59,711 nt of DNA from Bacteroidales bacterium (lineage in GTDB: Bacteria; Bacteroidota; Bacteroidia; Bacteroidales; UBA932), in the NCBI GenBank assembly GCA_017458265.1, contig JAFTFV010000052.1, positions 1 to 59,711 on the forward strand, read 5' to 3'. Under the pieces are notes generated by a model, which saw only the letters and a program-made list of their open reading frames with translations, searched no databases and had not been told where the DNA came from. This document shows positions 7,482 through 14,254 of this stretch, piece after piece. The translations under genes were made by a program, and so were the position numbers. Each line of letters starts with the position of its first letter. Position 1 is the first letter of the stretch.

Positions 7482-8190
7482 TGCTCTTTCCTCCTTTCGC
7501 CTCCATCTCCCGGAGTTTGAGATTCTGCTCCTGTTCGCGGATATACACCTTCATTTTTTCCTTCTCATCTCCTCCTTTATTGAAGTAGGCACGGACGAAC
7601 TCGTAGGCGTCGCCCCGGTGGGAGATGTTCCCCTCGTTCTGTTGAAGGCGGTGATGACAGACGGCATAGTAGCGTTTGCCCCAGTGCTCGGCGCTATTGT
7701 AATTGACATGGATTACTATCCCAAAGGCGATAGCAAGCGGGATGAACAGCCATGCCGCCAGGTCCCGGAGCCAGATTCGCCAGGGGGCGATCTTGGTCTC
7801 GTCCAGCTTATCGACAGCCCATTCTAACGTATTCACAGCTTCGTTCAGTTTCCTTTCGTGCGCCGAATCCAGACGGTGGACGCAGTCCGTTTCTATGCGG
7901 ATTTTGTATGTCTCAACAGCCTTCGCAAAGCCCATCGATGCAAACTGTTCGATTCTTTCTTTCAGCCCCGAGATGTCCGGTGCCGGAAGTTCGCAATCCT
8001 CTATTTGCTCCATCACCTGCGAGGCAATGGCATCAGCCACCGATTCCTGCATCTCCGGAGTAATTACCGCATAGATGGGTGCGACGGCGCGGCGCTCCTG
8101 GTCGGTCATACGCTCTTTCAGGTTCTTGATATCTACGTTGTGGTCGGTAAGGACTTCCTGTATGTCCTCATTATTAGAGTATTTAGTCAT
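7465..8190 (-). CDS. Single-TM coiled-coil protein of the mobilization region
   Basis: A 241-residue protein. The N-terminal half is charged and probably helical, one TM segment lies at about 144-162 (LAAWLFIPLAIAFGIVIHV), and the C-terminal tail is rich in Lys and Glu. It lies between the relaxase and the ATPase genes in one operon (20 nt after the relaxase, 17-nt overlap with the ATPase). Similar single-TM proteins accompany relaxases in Bacteroides mobilizable elements, and a role in bringing the relaxosome to the membrane or coupling protein is plausible. I do not recognise a named family. Confidence 0.6.
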   Translation of the reverse strand: MTKYSNNEDIQEVLTDHNVDIKNLKERMTDQERRAVAPIYAVITPEMQESVADAIASQVMEQIEDCELPAPDISGLKERIEQFASMGFAKAVETYKIRIETDCVHRLDSAHERKLNEAVNTLEWAVDKLDETKIAPWRIWLRDLAAWLFIPLAIAFGIVIHVNYNSAEHWGKRYYAVCHHRLQQNEGNISHRGDAYEFVRAYFNKGGDEKEKMKVYIREQEQNLKLREMEAKGGKSNAKKP

Positions 8191-8211
8191 AAGTTTTTCA
8201 TCTTTAATTGG

Positions 8212-9225
8212 TTAATAACTTCTTCCCCGGCCTTTCTTCTCGCCGATTTCTTCATCCTCCTCTTCTTGCTTTGAGCTGCTGCCTCCATCGGCAAAGATAC
8301 CGGCAACAACAATCTCTCCCACGCCCACGGCAATATCCTGGAAGGACACAGAACTTCTCTCCTGAGGCGCATCCTTGATTTCCTCTGCAGGGAAGAACCG
8401 GCTTCCGGTATCGGCTTTCCCTGTGGAAACGTCATTCAGCATTCGCTCTTGCCCCAATGACTTGAGGATGGATCCTGCACTGAGTTCACGGGCTAGTTTG
8501 GAACCTTTGAAAACATGCTCCTTCCCTTCGGAATCTTTGGCCGTAAAGGTGATGCCGATGACTTTTCCGGAGGATTGGCTCAGTTTCAGCGAGGTTTCTA
8601 TGCCGTGTTTGGCGGTTTCCTGCTTGAACTGGGACAAATTGGATGACTTCTGCAGGCATCGGTAAACGGTTTTGGCCACATCGTAACGGAAGCGTTCCGA
8701 CTTGTCGTTCACCTTGGCTTCTGAAATCACCTTGCTGTCACCCCAGGTGAGGCCCTCCCGCAAGGTAATGGCCCGGCATACATCCGTATTCCGGAGGAGT
8801 TCCTTACTGTCGCTTATACGCTTTCCGTCGTTGTCCACCCGGTTAAGGGTGATATGGACGTGGGGATTCCTGGTTTCCTCGTGCCGATGGATGACATATT
8901 GCGTGTTGGTGAACCCCATTTCCCGCATGTAATCCTTGGCCAGTTTCACCATATAGTCGTTGCTAAGGCGCGGTTTATCCTCCGGTTTGAAGGTGAGGGC
9001 AATGTGAACCACCGGCTTTGAGACCTTTGGGTTCAAGGCCGCTTGGATTTCGAAACTCCGTACAACAGCCTTCATGTCCGGGTCCGGCGTTCCGTCCGGC
9101 TTGTAGTTCATATCCACCCCGCAGCTGTCCAGGAAGGTGGCTATCTTCTGGTTCTGCTGGTCTTTGTCGCGGTCATAGTCCAGCGCTCCGCCGAACGATG
9201 CCCCTGTAGTGATTACCGCCATCAT
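8212..9225 (-). CDS. Relaxase / mobilization nuclease (MobB-type, PF03432)
   Basis: A 337-residue protein. The histidine motif HRHEETRNPHVHI (H113, H115, H122, H124) matches motif III of the MOBP/MobB relaxases. A candidate catalytic tyrosine is Y17 in GGALDYDRDK, following the GASFGG start common in Bacteroides MobB. It should nick the element at oriT and stay bound to the 5' end for transfer. The element has no type IV secretion genes, so it depends on a helper conjugative element. ATG 9225 overlaps the mobC stop (ATGA). The Ser/Glu-rich C-terminal quarter is probably disordered. Confidence 0.88.
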   Translation of the reverse strand: MMAVITTGASFGGALDYDRDKDQQNQKIATFLDSCGVDMNYKPDGTPDPDMKAVVRSFEIQAALNPKVSKPVVHIALTFKPEDKPRLSNDYMVKLAKDYMREMGFTNTQYVIHRHEETRNPHVHITLNRVDNDGKRISDSKELLRNTDVCRAITLREGLTWGDSKVISEAKVNDKSERFRYDVAKTVYRCLQKSSNLSQFKQETAKHGIETSLKLSQSSGKVIGITFTAKDSEGKEHVFKGSKLARELSAGSILKSLGQERMLNDVSTGKADTGSRFFPAEEIKDAPQERSSVSFQDIAVGVGEIVVAGIFADGGSSSKQEEEDEEIGEKKGRGRSY

Positions 9226-9686
9226 ATCTTCTTCACTTTAATCTGGTAATACGTCTTGATGTCGGCAAAGTCCGTCATGAACTGCATGTAAGTCTGCAGG
9301 GCATCGGCATCTTCCTTCAAGCGGCCCTGGACGAAGAGCTGGTTCAGCCGCTGCCCCATCTTGTGAAGGTTGCGGATGACATAGAGGTCATCGTCCGACA
9401 ATGCTTCGCTAAACGTTACTGACATCACCACCATTCGGCAGAACACAGATTCGGTAATCCTGTCAATGTCCCTGAGGAATGCATCATACTTTTTCCTGCC
9501 GATGTCGGCCCTCTCTAGCGCTTCCCGGCAGAAAACGGATGCTTCCTTTTTTGCCCGGCGCAGCTTCGAGTCAATCATCATCCTGTCATACTCATTCACG
9601 GCAAAGGAGACCCTCCTTCCGCGTACACGGGTGCGCTTCTCTATTCTTGGACGCCCACCCTTCCTGTCTTTTTTCACTTGGTCCAT
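9222..9686 (-). CDS. MobC-like relaxosome accessory protein
   Basis: A 154-residue protein, start at 9686 (MDQVKKDRKGGRPR). An upstream in-frame extension reads as low-quality sequence and crosses the oriT-like repeats, so it is excluded. It has a basic N-terminus (KGGRPRIEKRTRVRGRRV) followed by a ribbon-helix-helix-like stretch and the typical MobC end with LNQLFVQGRL. MobC helps open oriT and positions the relaxase. Its stop overlaps the relaxase start. The 143 nt upstream, before the excisionase-like gene, are the best place for oriT. Confidence 0.78.
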   Translation of the reverse strand: MDQVKKDRKGGRPRIEKRTRVRGRRVSFAVNEYDRMMIDSKLRRAKKEASVFCREALERADIGRKKYDAFLRDIDRITESVFCRMVVMSVTFSEALSDDDLYVIRNLHKMGQRLNQLFVQGRLKEDADALQTYMQFMTDFADIKTYYQIKVKKI

Positions 9687-9746
9687 AATAATGAAAAGGT
9701 TTTCTTTTTCACCGCATCTTCCGGCCTGCGGCGTTGGCCACTTTCC

Positions 9747-9799
9747 AGCCTGCGACCATTCGGGAGCAGGCTGCGAGGAAGGTTTGCGTTTACGCAAAC
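9747..9799. other. Candidate oriT: two inverted repeats upstream of mobC
   Basis: AGCCTGC (9747-9753) and GCAGGCT (9766-9772) form one inverted repeat. GTTTGCG (9782-9788) and CGCAAAC (9793-9799) form a tight hairpin with a 4-nt loop. They lie in the only non-coding gap beside the mob genes, where oriT usually is. No nic site can be assigned by eye. Confidence 0.5.
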
Positions 9800-9829
9800 A
9801 CAACCTCGCTACCCTCATTCTTCGGGCTG

Positions 9830-10153
9830 TCATAGTTCGGCCCTCCTTTGCTGCTGGTATTCATCGGCAAGCTGCCTTGCCAGCGGGGCGTTGAACACGA
9901 TGCGTTTGCCCACCTTGGAGACAATCGCTGCATCCAGAACGCCGCGACGTTTAAGATCATAGATGGTACTGGCACAACAGCCGATGTATGCCGCCAGGTC
10001 TTGAATCCCGTAGACATACTTCGTCGCTTCCGTCGAAGTGCCGGTCCCACCATTCTCCACTGTCGAGGCCATCCTGAAAATGGCCACGAGCTCCTCTCCC
10101 GTCATCTGGACGAGCATCTTCCCGAGGAGACTTTCGTTGTCATGTCTTTCCAT
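9830..10153 (-). CDS. Excisionase-like HTH_17 DNA-binding protein
   Basis: A 107-residue protein, start ATG 10153 (MERHDNE). The C-terminal half has a MerR-like winged helix typical of Bacteroides excisionase/DUF3853 proteins: YGIQDLAAYIGCCASTIYDL, then KVGKRIVF as the wing. These proteins bend DNA beside the attachment sites to favour excision or control mob genes. A very strong hairpin lies just upstream (10,186-10,226). It is separated from mobC by the candidate oriT, so it may have its own transcript. Confidence 0.68.
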   Translation of the reverse strand: MERHDNESLLGKMLVQMTGEELVAIFRMASTVENGGTGTSTEATKYVYGIQDLAAYIGCCASTIYDLKRRGVLDAAIVSKVGKRIVFNAPLARQLADEYQQQRRAEL

Positions 10154-10185
10154 GATCAAAAGTTTTAATTGTTAATATATAATGT

Positions 10186-10226
10186 CAGCCGGATAGAGAC
10201 TGCGTGGCAGTGGCTCTATCCGGCTG
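10186..10226. promoter_or_regulatory. Long perfect hairpin upstream of the excisionase-like gene
   Basis: CAGCCGGATAGAG (10,186-10,198) and CTCTATCCGGCTG (10,214-10,226) are perfect complements. Inside them ACTGC and GCAGT also pair around GTG, giving an 18-bp stem with a 2-nt bulge. No U-run follows on either strand, so a simple terminator is unlikely. It fills much of the 189-nt gap 10,154-10,342, which otherwise holds AT-rich sequence and no gene. An operator, a replication origin or an attenuator are the options. Confidence 0.6.
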
Positions 10227-10342
10227 CAAATATATACATTTATCATGCCAAAACAAAACTTAACAAATTGATTTACAATAAGTTAAGTTCTATCTCGGTT
10301 CTTGAAAATAAGGGTGGAATTAAATGGAACTCTGTTGGAACT

Positions 10343-10975
10343 CTACCTGGAAAAGTGCCACTTGATGCGCTCCCTGTCTCCCTTTGTCACCTTAGCTTTG
10401 CTAACGGCGCGGGCGGTGGTAAAAGAGAGCAATCCGGACGGGCCGTAATCCTTGATGATGAAACTTGACAGGCGGTTCAGGCTGACATCGGAGATGAGAA
10501 AGGCGGAATTCTTAAGGACATGTTCCAAAAGGGCATGGCATTCAACGGAACTCATCGGCATTTTGGCATCGTGCGCATGCGTAATGAAATTATCCACCTT
10601 ATGGTAGAATGATTCATCCGTAAAGCATTCGGCAAAAGAGGCGACGGGCTGGAGTTCCCTCCGACCCGCCTTGCTCTTTCGAATCTGAACATTGTGCGAC
10701 AGGGCGCTGAAAAGCATCAGGAGAAACAGGGTGAGTACCGGACCCGTTATCATCTTCCAGATGCTTGGGAAAGAAAAGACCACAGCCAAGAGCGCCAGAG
10801 CGCCGAAGATGCACCAAAAGACCGTGTTGTACAGCCTTGCATGCCTGACTTCTGTAGGCGCCATCTCCTCAATATCAACCGCAATAGGGTAGAGCAGGGA
10901 CTTCCAGTCGCTGTCTATGCGGCCGAAAATGTCTTTATAAAGCTTGATGATGCTTTTGGATTCTTCCTTGCTCAT
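10343..10975 (-). CDS. Two-TM membrane protein, partner of AlbA_2 protein A
   Basis: A 210-residue protein with a charged N-terminus (1-45), two TM segments (about 50-70 and 76-93) and a C-terminal domain of about 115 residues that should be cytosolic. No enzyme motif is visible and the family is not recognised. It starts 3 nt after the AlbA_2 stop, so the two genes are surely one transcript. The equivalent position behind AlbA_2 copy B holds a SNF2 helicase instead, which suggests that this is a replaceable partner or effector rather than part of the transfer machinery. Confidence 0.7.
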   Translation of the reverse strand: MSKEESKSIIKLYKDIFGRIDSDWKSLLYPIAVDIEEMAPTEVRHARLYNTVFWCIFGALALLAVVFSFPSIWKMITGPVLTLFLLMLFSALSHNVQIRKSKAGRRELQPVASFAECFTDESFYHKVDNFITHAHDAKMPMSSVECHALLEHVLKNSAFLISDVSLNRLSSFIIKDYGPSGLLSFTTARAVSKAKVTKGDRERIKWHFSR

Positions 10976-10978
10976 GGA

Positions 10979-12532
10979 TTATTTCTTAACCCGACGGTAT
11001 TTTTGATTAGGGTCGTTAGGGTTTTCCGGAATTGTCATTTCCAGTTGACCGTCTTCAATCATTGTTTGGATATAACGCTTTCTACTTCTTGACTGGTTTT
11101 GTATGCCCAGCCTATCCATGATCTCCTGAGCAGATCTCGGAATGGAGCAGAAATTTATAATGTCCTGCTGCTTCTTGGTAAGTTGGTGCTTTTTCTTCGA
11201 GGTTGGTGCCTTATTTTCCCGAGGTTGGTGCTTTATTTCCGAGGTTGGTGCGTTTTTACCCTGAGGTTGGTGCGTTTCTCCCGAACTCGGAGCATTTACA
11301 TGGTGCTCTTTCCGGGGGATTGTTACCACGAACTCTTTGGTTTTCTCATTGTCGGAGAACTTCACCTCGATACCAGTCTCCATAGCACGTTTGAGTCCAC
11401 TGCCGGCACCTGTATAAGGTAAAAGGTAGATAGCGTTGTCGAAAAGAAGGTCATTTCTTGGCATGGATACTCCAGAGACCATGCTCTCTACTGTCATCCC
11501 TGCAGGCAGGTTTCCGGGGCTATGAATCTCAATGCGGTCATCGAAGATAAAGACGCGGACAGGCATTGTCCATACCAGACTTCGGTGTACCAAGGCATTG
11601 GCTGTGAACTCCATAAGAGCAACAGGTGGTATCTCAAGTTCTCCCAGAGAGTTGAAGTTCTCCTCTACCTGTACATTCCTTAAATTACGGGTAAAGAACT
11701 GCATGATGGAGTTGTACTGATGGAGGATATTCCCTTCCATGGCGGTATCGGAGAACCGGTCACGATACTCACTCCCTCCAACGGAATTACCAAAGAAACT
11801 GATACATTTGGCGGTATAGGTAGGGATAAATCGCTGGGTGGCTTTCGCAAACAGGACAACAGCCGCTACGGTAAAACGGCCGTCCGGTCTGATGAGTTTA
11901 AGGTTTCTGAGAATGTCGGCAGATGTTTTCCCCTTAATAAGCAGTGAAGCTATTTCATCGGCGTTCAAATCGGACAGGGTTCGCCCATCGTCCGTCTGTT
12001 TAGGCAAGGCTTCACGAAATTTCTTGAGCAGGAAGGTCTTGATGGCATCCATGTCCATATCTTCCAGTGTGGCGTCTGGCACCACAGCCTCATCCGCCTC
12101 GAAGGTGCCACAGTCATCCATCATGGCCTTGAGTTCCATGTTATCAAAAATCCTCCGCTTGTCCGAACCTTGCTTTATCCAGATTATGCCCTTGTTATCG
12201 TGGTATGGCTTGTTCGTCCCCTCTTTGATAATGGCAATCACAATGTTTCCTCCCTTCACTTTGGACGTTTCCGTCTCAATCAGAATGGAAGGATGGAGCA
12301 TGTCGCTGGCAATCTGGCCCAGCGTGGCAGTGGTTTCCTGGGTTTCCTTGTATGAGAGGGCATTGATCACTCCCGTCTTGTCGTTAATACCGATAACAAT
12401 GCGCCCGCCACGGTAATTGCTCATTGCGCACATCTCGCATGCAATGTCATAATTGTCGGTAATCCGCTCCTTGAACTGTACTTTGCCAACTTCGGCCAAA
12501 TCTCTCAGTTCCAGTATCTCTTTTTCGGTCAT
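10979..12532 (-). CDS. AlbA_2 (Schlafen-type) / HATPase_c_4 / winged-helix protein, copy A
   Basis: A 517-residue protein. The N-terminal AlbA_2 domain (about 1-130) holds VQFKE and GGRIVIGINDKTG. The middle is as in RecG-like transcriptional regulators, with a HATPase_c_4-type segment at about 300-420 (ALMEFTANALVHRS ... GSGLKRAMET), then a repetitive linker and a C-terminal winged helix (about 450-517). Such proteins are annotated as ATP-dependent helicase RecG-like, but no helicase motifs are present. A nucleic-acid-responsive regulator or defence sensor is more likely. It follows the integrase by 42 nt and shares most of its sequence with copy B at 18,326-19,867. Confidence 0.8.
   Translation of the reverse strand: MTEKEILELRDLAEVGKVQFKERITDNYDIACEMCAMSNYRGGRIVIGINDKTGVINALSYKETQETTATLGQIASDMLHPSILIETETSKVKGGNIVIAIIKEGTNKPYHDNKGIIWIKQGSDKRRIFDNMELKAMMDDCGTFEADEAVVPDATLEDMDMDAIKTFLLKKFREALPKQTDDGRTLSDLNADEIASLLIKGKTSADILRNLKLIRPDGRFTVAAVVLFAKATQRFIPTYTAKCISFFGNSVGGSEYRDRFSDTAMEGNILHQYNSIMQFFTRNLRNVQVEENFNSLGELEIPPVALMEFTANALVHRSLVWTMPVRVFIFDDRIEIHSPGNLPAGMTVESMVSGVSMPRNDLLFDNAIYLLPYTGAGSGLKRAMETGIEVKFSDNEKTKEFVVTIPRKEHHVNAPSSGETHQPQGKNAPTSEIKHQPRENKAPTSKKKHQLTKKQQDIINFCSIPRSAQEIMDRLGIQNQSRSRKRYIQTMIEDGQLEMTIPENPNDPNQKYRRVKK
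11181..11273 (-). repeat. Five-copy 9-mer repeat in the linker of AlbA_2 copy A
   Basis: The 9-mer GGTTGGTGC (first copy AGTTGGTGC) starts at 11,181, 11,201, 11,223, 11,243 and 11,265. The steps are 20, 22, 20 and 22 nt. Because 20 and 22 are not multiples of three, the same bases are read alternately as HQ(P/L) and APTS. The gene stays in frame because the steps sum to 42. Confidence 0.85.
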
Positions 12533-12548
12533 AGCCTCAATGTTTTTA

Positions 12549-12580
12549 CAAAATTAAGGATTTTTTGCCTTAGCCTACAA
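12549..12580 (-). promoter_or_regulatory. Promoter of AlbA_2 copy A; -33 box inside the integrase 3' end
   Basis: On the minus strand, -7 box TAATTTTG (12,549-12,556; consensus TAnnTTTG) lies 21 nt after TTG (12,578-12,580), which is the last sense codon of the integrase. Predicted transcription starts about 10 nt before ATG 12,532. Copy B has the same arrangement and the same 21-nt spacing. Confidence 0.6.
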
Positions 12581-13939
12581 CAAATTGTTGAATTTGGTCA
12601 TGGACTGGGCTTTGATGGAGTCCACGATGTCAATGTAGGGCTTCATGGCCTTGTAGTCGGAGTGCCCGGTCCACTTCATGACAATGTTGGGGGAGATTCC
12701 CATGGAGAGGGCCTGGACGATGAAGGTGCGGCGGCCGGTATGGGTGCCCACCAGTTCCCACTTGGGATTGACAGTATCGGTTCTCACGTTTCCCTTGTAG
12801 GTAGTGATGCGGATGGGCTCGTTGATTTCGGCCAGCTGGCAGAGTTCTTTCAGGCTGCGATTCATGGCCTGGTTGGTGAAAGAGGGAAGGGCTTTGTTGT
12901 CCTTGAAAGGGACGTCCTTGTACTTTTCCAGAATGGCCTTGGTAATATCGTTCAGTTCGATGGACACGCTGTCACCTGTCTTGATGGTGGTCACGTCCAT
13001 GTGATCCTCTTTGATGTCGCTGCGGCGGAGGTTATCGGCATCGGAATGCCGGAGGCTGGAGAAGCAGCAGAAAAGGAAGATGTCCCGGACGGGCTCCAGT
13101 TTGGACCCTGACAAATCCAGGTCCTTGACACGCTGTAACTCTTCTTTGGTAAGGTAGATAATGGGCTTCTGCGTCTGCTTAAGCGTGGGCTTGAAGGTCT
13201 TGAACGCGGGATTTACGGGATACCCCACGTCGCGCGCCCATCGCAAGAACCAGGTGAGATACTCCAGCTTTTTCTTGATGGTGGTGTTGTTAAGGCCTAC
13301 CTGTACAGCTTTTTCTTCCTCATCTTCCTCGGCGTTTTTCTTCTTTTTCGCAGGGAATACCTTCTTTTCATCACGGAGGTAGCCGACAAATCTTGTTAGG
13401 GCATCCTCGTTCAGCTCGGAGAGCTTGACTTTGGGACCGAAGTTCTGCAAATCGGCCCTGAGTGCCGACATCTTCTCGAAGGTGGCGATGGTCCAGGCGT
13501 TCTTTTCGCCGCATTTGCGGGTGAATTCGTCGAAAACAACGAACATGTCCGGCTCCTTGGGCTTCTGTTCCCGTTTCTTCTTCTCGGGCTCTGGGCGTTT
13601 GGGTATCACTCCACTTAACCTCTCTTCGTATTTCTTTTGAATCTGTGACAGTGTGGGGATGACATCCATAGCCTCATAGTATTTGAACGCCGTGTCCATC
13701 TGGTCACGGAGATTCCGGAGACTATTGTTGATGGATAGTGCCGTCTCTCCTTTGGGCCCTTTGTAATCGTCTTTGACAAAGCCGATACTGTCGTCCCAAT
13801 AATCCGGGTCCAGGATTGAATGCCCTGTTTTGAAGTCAATTCTCTGCGAATTGAATGATACTCTCATCCTGATTTGAAAGATGTTCTTATCTTTCCCGAT
13901 GGCCCGTGTCTTAAAAGAAATCTTGCGTTTAATAACCAT
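12575..13939 (-). CDS. Tyrosine recombinase (integrase) of the element
   Basis: A 454-residue protein, start ATG 13,939 (MVIKRKISF); a TTG further up would run through the arm-site repeats. It has an Arm-like N-terminus and a core-binding domain interrupted by a Lys/Glu-rich insertion (about 196-212, KKKKNAEEDEEEK). The catalytic residues are R297 (SSLRHSD), H400 and R403 (HTGRRTF), H426 (GHSD) and nucleophile Y435. It should integrate the element at the tRNA-Ala 3' end through the 21-bp core. Its last codons double as part of the AlbA_2 promoter. Two truncated relatives of this gene lie at 14,773-14,822 and 19,910-20,087. Confidence 0.92.
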   Translation of the reverse strand: MVIKRKISFKTRAIGKDKNIFQIRMRVSFNSQRIDFKTGHSILDPDYWDDSIGFVKDDYKGPKGETALSINNSLRNLRDQMDTAFKYYEAMDVIPTLSQIQKKYEERLSGVIPKRPEPEKKKREQKPKEPDMFVVFDEFTRKCGEKNAWTIATFEKMSALRADLQNFGPKVKLSELNEDALTRFVGYLRDEKKVFPAKKKKNAEEDEEEKAVQVGLNNTTIKKKLEYLTWFLRWARDVGYPVNPAFKTFKPTLKQTQKPIIYLTKEELQRVKDLDLSGSKLEPVRDIFLFCCFSSLRHSDADNLRRSDIKEDHMDVTTIKTGDSVSIELNDITKAILEKYKDVPFKDNKALPSFTNQAMNRSLKELCQLAEINEPIRITTYKGNVRTDTVNPKWELVGTHTGRRTFIVQALSMGISPNIVMKWTGHSDYKAMKPYIDIVDSIKAQSMTKFNNLL

Positions 13940-13956
13940 AACGAATGTCTCAATAA

Positions 13957-13973
13957 TGCCCCAAAAGTGCCCC
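13957..13973 (+). repeat. Paired TGCCCC repeats, probable integrase arm sites (right)
   Basis: TGCCCCAAAA at 13,957 and TGCCCC at 13,968, an 11-bp period, lie between the integrase start and its promoter. The left end carries the same pair. Binding here could both organise recombination and repress the integrase gene. Confidence 0.45.
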
Positions 13974-13983
13974 AAAAACGGGT

Positions 13984-13999
13984 GGAGTTATTTAACTCC
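13984..13999. promoter_or_regulatory. Perfect 16-bp palindrome, candidate integrase operator
   Basis: GGAGTTA-TT-TAACTCC is a perfect palindrome, extended on both sides by GGG/CCC with one mismatch (13,980-14,003). It lies directly downstream of the integrase -7 box, so a bound protein would block transcription. No cognate repressor can be named; the excisionase-like protein is a candidate. Confidence 0.5.
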
Positions 14000-14004
14000 G
14001 CCCG

Positions 14005-14035
14005 CAAAAATACGCAATAGAAATCATTTAAACAA
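14005..14035 (-). promoter_or_regulatory. Integrase promoter
   Basis: Minus-strand -7 box TATTTTTG (14,005-14,012) and TTG (14,033-14,035) are separated by 20 nt, fitting the Bacteroidota consensus. Transcription would start near 13,998, inside the palindrome, leaving a leader of about 60 nt before ATG 13,939. Confidence 0.55.
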
Positions 14036-14063
14036 GGGTTTCAGGAGGGCTTTGTACTTTTAA

Positions 14064-14084
14064 TTCGAATCCGACTACCTCCAC
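14064..14084 (+). repeat. Right attachment core (attR)
   Basis: Identical to 226-246 over 21 bp. Only the tRNA-Ala 3' part is present; upstream bases do not continue the tRNA, so this is a displaced fragment and not a second gene. It separates the current element from the older element remains to its right. Confidence 0.9.
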
Positions 14085-14096
14085 CCATTTAAAATC

Positions 14097-14132
14097 AAAA
14101 ACCCTTTCTGAATATACTCAGAAGGGGTTTTT
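14097..14132. terminator. Rho-independent terminator after the right core
   Basis: AAAAACCCTTTCTGA (14,097-14,111) and TCAGAAGGGGTTTTT (14,118-14,132) form a 15-bp stem with one G-T pair and a 6-nt loop. The placement, 12 nt after the core, matches the terminator after the left core (2 nt after it). It is either the original end of the tRNA operon or the left end of an older element. Confidence 0.75.
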
Positions 14133-14155
14133 CTTATTTTAGGGCTCTAAAAAGA

Positions 14156-14172
14156 TGCACCAAAATTGCACC
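14156..14172 (+). repeat. Paired TGCACC repeats, probable arm sites of the older element
   Basis: TGCACC at 14,156 and 14,167, an 11-bp period, lie inside the right core as the TGCCCC pair lies inside the left core. The C-to-A change would fit an older, related integrase. Confidence 0.35.
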
Positions 14173-14254
14173 AGTGGTGTATCCAAGGTCATTATGACAC
14201 CCTTTTCATCTTCTCAAAAGTTGGTGGAACCTTTTGAGGTATTGATGGTTGGCT

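Noticed and set aside
9687-9833. Longer N-terminus for MobC
   Set aside because: The extension would start at an upstream ATG and translate through the oriT-like repeats; the basic start MDQVKKDRKGG is more like the family.
10979-12532. Annotation of AlbA_2 proteins as RecG helicases
   Set aside because: No Walker A or other helicase motifs are visible; the resemblance to RecG-annotated proteins is through the AlbA_2 and HATPase_c_4 regulators often mislabelled so.
14064-14084. Second tRNA-Ala gene at the right core
   Set aside because: Only the T-loop and 3' acceptor part are present; the sequence before it does not form the D or anticodon arms.
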